Positions 58,234-64,000 of a DNA stretch of 64,000 nt are shown here, piece after piece (position 1 is the stretch's first letter; each line of letters starts with the position of its first letter). A program made the translations under genes and the position numbers. Source of the stretch: Trichomonas vaginalis G3 (Eukaryota > Parabasalia > Trichomonadida > Trichomonadidae); assembly GCF_026262505.1 (NCBI RefSeq), contig NC_067203.1, forward strand, positions 6,820,001 through 6,884,000. The letters run 5' to 3'. The notes beneath the pieces are model-generated. The model ran no database searches, had not been told where the DNA came from, and saw only the letters and a list, made by a program, of their open reading frames with translations.

Positions 58234-58757
58234 GCAATTCTATACCATGCGTAAACTGTCATGTAAGGTGGCATGTATTCTTTACTTTGTCCCGTTGTTT
58301 GCGTATATCCTGAAACGAAATGTGTATGGTTTCCTTCTCCCTGAGTGTCACTCCAGTAACAATTTATAGCAAACTTAACGTCGTCTTTAACATCATATCC
58401 TTTACCTTTTGTCATTCCTGACCAATCCCAATATCTATGCTTATGCCAACCTGCTTGAGATGTACTTAAATCTATGTAATGACTGTGTGCAGGTAAATTT
58501 TCACCTGAAATCGTTTTACTTCCACCTGTTTCCTTTGAAGAGTTTGCACAATACAAAAACCTGTCGACTATTTGTTCCCATGCACCAACACCAAACATTA
58601 CTTGAGGACCTCTCACATCCATAGATGTATAAATAGAACCTACTGGGTTCATTAAATCAAACATATGAGATATTATAGGATTGTCTCTTTTGAACTTAAA
58701 ATATAGTGCAACTATTTCAGGTTTCTTCTGGTTTGTGTCAGAATATTTTTTATAATA
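58230..58757 (-). pseudogene. Fiber gene, C-terminal part
   Basis: Collar-type end NPVGSIYTSMDVRGPQVMFG, ENLPAHSHYIDLS, GEGNHTHFVSGYTQ and MPPYMTVYAWYRIA. It is the 3' part of the fiber gene interrupted by the mariner; the reading frame joins 60060 across the TA site (IRLY then YKKYS). It overlaps the integrase stop. Confidence 0.8.
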
Positions 58758-58759
58758 TA

Positions 58760-60057
58760 GGGTGTCCAAAGGTGCGTTTTGCACAGCGCTCTATATGAGA
58801 CTATTAAAGGAGATATATGCTGATTATAAATATATAATAAAAAATATGAATATATGTATATGATGAGTATGTTGTATTTTGGCGCCATGCCGGGATATAA
58901 AATGAATTTTGAGACAAGAGGCGGTTTCGCGGGAAATTTTGGCGGGATTTTTTCATTTTTTTAATGAATCATAAAGAAAACATCCTCGCTCTTGCAAAAA
59001 AATGCAAAGACTGTAAAAAAATCTACGAGACATTGGTAAAATGCTTCGGTATGGATGCTCCTAGCTATTCCACTGTAACGTATCATGTTAGAATGTATCA
59101 CTTCATGAACAAAAAGGCGCCCATCATAAAAATTGACAAAAAATCGCCGGATCAAAGAAAAATCAAAGCAATTCTTCAAGCGCTAGATGAAGACCCAAGA
59201 GCATCACTCAGAAGGATAGAGGAGATGACAAAGATACCAAGTACAACAGTCAGTTATTATCTGCACAATTCTTTGAACTACAAACTAGCGTATACACGTT
59301 GGGTTCCGCACAACCTTAATTCTGTTCAAAAAAATCTAGAGTCCAATCTTCGAAAGAGCTCCTCTCTATATTGGGTGCGTATCAATCCAAGAAGTTTCGC
59401 TTTTTAGTAACAGGGGATGAGTCTTGGTTTCAATATGCAACAGAAGCCAAAATCATGTGGATCCCGAAGGATGAAAATCCGCAAACATTCCCGAAGAAAA
59501 AAATTGACACACCAATGATGATGTTGTCGGTTTTTTGGGGCGTGAATGGCATCATCGCAATTGATATTCTTCAAAAACCTAATAAGATGAATGCTCAGTA
59601 TCTAATTGACAATGTTCTTACTCAAATTATCAATTCTGATGAGTTTGAGAAATCCAAACAACAAAAACAAAAGTTTGCAATTCATTTTGATAATTCAAGA
59701 GTTCACAAAAGTCATAAGGTAATGAATTACTTGGTGGAAAACAATGTCAAAGTTGTTCCAAACCCAATTTATTCACCTGATATTGCACCCTCTGACTTTT
59801 ATTTATTCGGCACGCTAAAAAAGAGAGCTGAAGGACGCGAATTCGCGAGTCCAGATGATCTTGAAAATTTTGTAAGAGAGCAATTTGAGCAATTTTCTCA
59901 TGATGATTTAAAGCGTGTCTTTCAAGCCTGGATCGATCGCTGCGAACGCGTGATTGAATCCAATGGTGATTATATTTAAATAAACTTTATATATATGTAA
60001 CTTGTTTATTTCTATTCGCAGTATTCAGGTTTGTGCTAAACACACCTTTGGACACCC
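58760..60057 (+). mobile_element. Tvmar1-like mariner element (1298 bp)
   Basis: Ends are GGGTGTCCAAAGGTG and its inverted copy; ~27-bp TIRs at 58760-58786 and 60031-60057. Flanked by the TA target duplication (58758-58759, 60058-60059). Length and DD34D transposase fit Tvmar1 of T. vaginalis, known from the literature. It sits in the fiber gene. Confidence 0.92.
58964..59979 (+). pseudogene. Mariner transposase, one frameshift
   Basis: N-terminal part 58964-59407 (MNHKENILALAKKCKDCKKI) has the two helix-turn-helix regions (DPRASLRRIEEMTKIPSTTV). An extra A in the run near 59330 shifts the frame; the catalytic part 59371-59979 has VTGDESWF, IHFDNSRVHKS and SPDIAPSDFYLF, with 34 residues between the last two Asp. 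With one base less the two parts form a single ~338-residue protein of normal mariner length. Confidence 0.9.
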
Positions 60058-60059
60058 TA

Positions 60060-61405
60060 TATAATCTTATGTTTTCAGGGTAGGTAAAGTCTTGACTATA
60101 ATATTTATTTCTGTCATCTGTATAATAATATACTATTCTCGTTTTTTCTATTGCATTATATCTTTTATATCTATAATAATCTAAATATAATGTTAGCTTT
60201 TGTTCATCTACATGTGGTGTTCTGTCGTCATCTCCATAGTCATAATAATATGGTGCTGGAGCTGGGTCAGGCAATGTCATATCTGCCATTTCATAAACTC
60301 TTAAATATTTCTTTTGTTCGTCTCCATATAAGTTTAAGTAGCAGTTGTTGTCTAATGGAACTTTAACTTGTGTACCATCATTCTTTTTATACCTTACATA
60401 CATTTCATTGTTATTTTTCGGAATGAGTTTACACCGTGTACCATTTTTAAGGACTGTACCAACTGCCATCTAAAATATTTATTTTCTTCATTGACAGAAA
60501 AGTCACCAACAATAGTTTCAATATTTTTTGTTCCAACTAAACTTTGGTATATTTCATTGACATATGTTTTATCTGCTTTATTTTCAAGGCTAACGTTTAA
60601 GTCTGTTATTTCAGAAGATGTATGTGTATGTCCAACGGCACTTTTCCTGTTTAAGGTTTCTTGTAAGTTTGTAATATTTGCAATGGTATGTGTATGTCCA
60701 ACGGCACTTTTCCTGTTTAAGGTTTCTTGTAAGTTTGTAATATCAGATATAGAATGTGTATGTCCAACGGCACTTTTCCTGTTTAAGGTTTCTTGTAAGT
60801 TTGTAATATCAGATATAGAATGTGTATGTCCAACGGCACTTTTCCTGTTTAAGGTTTCTTGTAAGTTTGTAATATTTGCAATGGTATGTGTATGTCCAAC
60901 GTCACTTTTCCTGTTTAAGGTTTCTTGTAAGTTTGTAATATTTGCAATGGTATGTGTATGTCCAACGGCACTTTTCCTGTTTAAGGTTTCTTGTAAGTTT
61001 GTAATATCAGATATAGAATGTGTATGAGTCTTATCTGCTTTTGTCTCTAATGTTTCCTTAAGACTTGGTATTTGGTTAATATAATGTATATGAGTCTTTT
61101 TAGAATATTCGTTTTCAGCTCTTGTCACTTCACTTGACATTTTATTGTCAACATATGTTTTGTCTGCTAGTTCAGGATGAGTATGTTCTTTTGTTGCATA
61201 AGCATTGTTAGCTCTTTCTTCTTCTTTTGCTATTGCATCGTCTACATATTCTTTGTCAGCTTTGTTGTCAACATCTGCTTTCAAAAGAAGTTCATTTATA
61301 GGTTTCTCGTTTAAAGTTCCTTTTGTTGGATTTATACAGACAGTATTGTTCTTATTGTCTTGAAATAGAAACTCATCTGTCATTGGGTTTATTGTCAGCT
61401 TTAAG
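60060..61405 (-). pseudogene. Fiber gene, N-terminal and repeat part
   Basis: Starts inside the region LKLTINPMTDEFLFQD; the first ~50 codons are lost at the MULE C junction. Nine HxH motifs in total, with six ITNLQETLNRKS linkers. A frame change near 60475 separates the repeats from a middle domain (ENIRLY end, NNNEMYVRYKKNDGTQVKVP, PAPAPYYYDYGDDDRTPHVD) unrelated to the middle domain of the copy 2 fiber. Confidence 0.8.
60618..61035. repeat. 66-bp tandem repeat coding HxH units of the fiber
   Basis: Six near-identical 66-bp units (22 residues each) alternating GHTHTIANITNLQ and GHTHSISDITNLQ. Copy 2 has a single equivalent unit. Confidence 0.92.
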
Positions 61406-64000
61406 GAGATATAAAAATTGCTCACATTTGCTCACATTTTGGCACTTTTTTGTACGTTTGTCAAAAAATTGTGAGGAAGATCTCACAAAAATAGTCAAAA
61501 TGTGAGCAAATTTTGAGAAGTGCTCACATTTTGACATACGATTATTTTCATACGTTTTTTTGACAAATTCTAATAAAACTTCATTACCACTTTCAGAACG
61601 AAGCGTAACTTTTCAGCACGTAACGCTCTATCATGTGTAGTGACATATTATTCAAAAAAACTCAGATTGCTTATCTTATAATAACAATTTCATTAGAAAA
61701 AATGCACGATTTCACGCTAAAACTTTGAAGCAATTCTTAAATTCGGATAAAAAATCGATATGTATTACACTTTAAACTTCAAAAAATGGTTCAAAATTTA
61801 GACTTAGTTTATCTTAACAATATAGCAGATTTTAAGCCGAACAAGTAGGAGTAATAGAAATAGCTCTTGAAAATAATTACAATTAGTAATATGTAAGTCA
61901 AAGTTCGAGTATTCTAATAAATAAACGTTCCGGATTTTCTTTACTACAAGAATCAATACTTAATATATAGAAGCAACAGTAAAAACTTATTAGAGATTCA
62001 AAAAGAAAGTTGACTAAAGAGAATCTTTTTATATAAGTAATTTTATTTTTTTGAAATACGAGATCGAATAAACATGTATTTTATTTTATTACTATAATAA
62101 TACGTTTTTACATAGTAAGAAAGTTTAGAGACTGAAATGAAATTAAAAATTGAGAAAAAAATAAAGCTTTTCTATAAAAATTCATATTAATATTTATTTG
62201 ATTGAGTTAAAGTTATCCAATTTATTTGGTTCAGTTTAAAATTATTTGTATTTAAAATATTTTAGAAATATTTACAATAATATTCATATAATTATCGATT
62301 AAATCGTTGCAGAAAGTAAAATGATATAATTTGCTATATTTAGAATTTAAGAAATTTTAAATGGTGAAAAAAAGAAAAAATATGAAAAAATAGACAAAAT
62401 ATTGGAGACTTCTAATTAAGAATGAAAGACTTGTCATTATTCTGGAATTCATAGCATGAAGATATTGTAAGGTACATTATGTATATATATATACATCTTT
62501 CCATCAAATAATCTTCAATCTACTTATAAAAAATATTAAAAAAATCATAAAAATGTTTATTATAATAACGATAAAGTTGAATAGAAATCAATGTTACATA
62601 TTATTGAAATAAATCATCTTCGGCAATTTCAATGTTTTCTATCTTTTCATTTTTTGTTTCTTCTAAATTTATTTGAATGTCATCAAGTATTTGATCACTT
62701 GACATATACCTTTCAATTTCAATATCTCTGAAATCAATTCCAGAATGTTTGGACAAATCCTTATATTTTTTCATTATATCCTCAGGAATTAATGATATTT
62801 CCAGACCAAAATGCTCTTCAAATAACTGAATCTCTTCATTTATTTTTTTCAATTTAATGAAATACGACTGTTTATGATCACTTGTGTTTTTATCTGCCCG
62901 TGCATATCGATGCAAAATCGCTAAATCCACTTTCATTAAAGTGTGTACCGTCTTTAAAATTGTGGGATGTGAATATACAATATTTGTATTTAACACTTTG
63001 TTGTACGATTCTACGCCATTATTAGAATAAATATTGTCGAATACTTTGAGCTTGCTGATTGAATTATAGCTTGTGCTCCATGTTTTAATAAAGTATTTTG
63101 CAAATTCATTTGTATCTTGAATGCATTTAATTTTATTACAAACCAAATCAAAAACTTCTTCTGGCATGAATGGAGAAGCGCATAATAACTTTAAAAGAAT
63201 TTTATTGTTAAGATCTTCTGGATCACATTTTTTCTTGAAATTCTTAACTAATGCTGCAATAAAGTGATATATGCATCCAGTCAATATGGTTTGCTCTCCT
63301 TTTCTTTTATAAATTGAGCCTTGAAGTGCTTTTTCGAAATCAGTTGTTATAACATCAAATGTTGATAAAGGAATTTTAATATCAGTATCATACTCCATAA
63401 TACTAAATACTCTTTGATAATCAGTTTCTGTTCTTCCCGTCATGATTATATGTAAAAACGGTAGATACAGTTGAGTTGCTTGGTCAAAAATTAACAAATT
63501 TAATAATTGGCCATTCATTATTGATACAGGAACGACTTTGAAGGTTCCATCAATAAAACAATGTGATGAATACCGTGCAACTCGAATGAAACGTTCCAAT
63601 CCAAAAAAATAATAGGCATTATCATTTTTTGTGCTTTGGGTAATAAAATATGATCTTTGATTAAAAAATTCTAACATTTCATTAATAAGATCAATCTCTG
63701 ATTTTGATTTGACAGGATGAACTTCATAATACAGCTGTTGGACTTTCTTCTCTGATATCTGAATGAAATTAGTAGACTGGGCTTGATTACAGTCATATAT
63801 CAGTTGATTTGCATACTTTCTTGTTTCTGATATCGTTGCGGTTGGATTTTTGACAACATAATCTTGAACTTGAGATTCAATATCATAGTTCATTGGATTT
63901 GTTCCTTTAATTATTTGAGATTGTTTTGCAGGTCGGCAGTTATGAAGTTTACTGTCTGGTTTTTCTTCAGGAGAAATATTTAATTTCTCATCAAAGACTT
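61406..64000 (-). mobile_element. MULE C, left part of element (continues past window)
   Basis: Begins at the break in the fiber gene with GAGATATAAAAATTGCTCAC. 61406-61540 has repeated and inverted GCTCACATTT / AAATGTGAGC motifs, likely a terminal repeat. 61550-62590 is A/T-rich with no gene. The transposase gene follows on the minus strand. Confidence 0.7.
62601..64000 (-). CDS. MULE-type transposase C (partial at window edge)
   Basis: Open through the right edge; 430 codons from the first internal ATG at 63893 plus 35 upstream codons (ending HNCRPAKQSQIIKGTNP). MULE DDE residues: D in HCFIDGTFKVVP, D in ITTDFEKALQGSI, then GCIYHF, and E in NNGVESYNKVL. C-terminal tail acidic. Distinct from MULEs A and B. 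The true start is probably beyond 64000. Confidence 0.82.
   Translation of the reverse strand, partial: VFDEKLNISPEEKPDSKLHNCRPAKQSQIIKGTNPMNYDIESQVQDYVVKNPTATISETRKYANQLIYDCNQAQSTNFIQISEKKVQQLYYEVHPVKSKSEIDLINEMLEFFNQRSYFITQSTKNDNAYYFFGLERFIRVARYSSHCFIDGTFKVVPVSIMNGQLLNLLIFDQATQLYLPFLHIIMTGRTETDYQRVFSIMEYDTDIKIPLSTFDVITTDFEKALQGSIYKRKGEQTILTGCIYHFIAALVKNFKKKCDPEDLNNKILLKLLCASPFMPEEVFDLVCNKIKCIQDTNEFAKYFIKTWSTSYNSISKLKVFDNIYSNNGVESYNKVLNTNIVYSHPTILKTVHTLMKVDLAILHRYARADKNTSDHKQSYFIKLKKINEEIQLFEEHFGLEISLIPEDIMKKYKDLSKHSGIDFRDIEIERYMSSDQILDDIQINLEETKNEKIENIEIAEDDLFQ

Larger units (their letters stand above)
36711..61405 (+). mobile_element. Maverick copy 3, interrupted and right-truncated
   Basis: Same gene order as copy 2 from the coiled-coil gene to the fiber, at roughly 90% or higher similarity by eye. 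Inserted in it are a hairpin-array element (51241-52846) and a mariner (58760-60057), and the right side is cut by MULE C inside the fiber gene. Virion genes on the left and genes right of 53.9 kb carry many indels; the block 45607-51098 is intact. Lacks the 76-residue gene, the GIY-YIG gene and most of the HNH gene. Confidence 0.92.

Noticed and set aside
60368-61027. Plus-strand 219-residue Cys/Val/Phe repeat ORF
   Set aside because: Antisense of the fiber HxH repeats.

Overview
The window is A/T-rich eukaryotic repeat DNA. It holds three copies of a Maverick/Polinton (virus-like DNA transposon encoding protein-primed PolB), three Mutator-like (MULE) genes, a mariner with DD34D spacing, a probable hAT gene and two ~1.6-kb hairpin-array elements. 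This mix points to Trichomonas (T. vaginalis or a close relative). That assignment rests on established knowledge of Mavericks, Tvmar1-like mariners and MULEs in that genome; no ordinary host gene was recognised.

Layout. 1-1855: right end of Maverick copy 1, decayed. 1856-2791: gene-free. 2797-26715: complete Maverick copy 2 (23.9 kb), with hairpin-forming terminal inverted repeats (TIRs) and a 5-bp GATAG target duplication. 27342-30630: MULE transposase gene A, split by a 1.6-kb hairpin-rich element with a 9-bp duplication. 30731-33282: perfect hairpin, tRNA-like remnant, hAT-like gene. 33851-36602: MULE B with long TIRs containing 121-bp tandem repeats. 36711-61405: Maverick copy 3. Its left TIR is amplified nine-fold; a 1.6-kb hairpin-array element (51241-52846) and a mariner (58760-60057) are inserted in it, and its right side is cut by MULE C (61406-64000).

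How the Maverick genes fit together. The left arm carries virion genes: a coiled-coil/Gln-rich protein, a double-jelly-roll major capsid protein and a putative penton. Replication and packaging genes follow: SF3 helicase, possible SSB-like protein, packaging ATPase. The middle is an accessory zone that differs between copies: KilA-N proteins, a GIY-YIG-like protein, a CxxC protein, iteron-like repeats and an HNH endonuclease. The right arm has PolB, small virion-like proteins, integrase, a fiber with HxH repeats and an adenine methyltransferase. Several genes are paired head to head across 16-36 bp, often sharing a near-palindromic T/A-rich motif.

Many genes carry one- or two-base indels, found by comparing the copies. 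They may be real decay or assembly errors in homopolymers; raw reads would settle this. The most unusual features are the covarying terminal hairpins, the KilA-N cassette fragments, the fiber repeat and domain exchange, the relocated 22-bp iteron module and the two hairpin-array elements.
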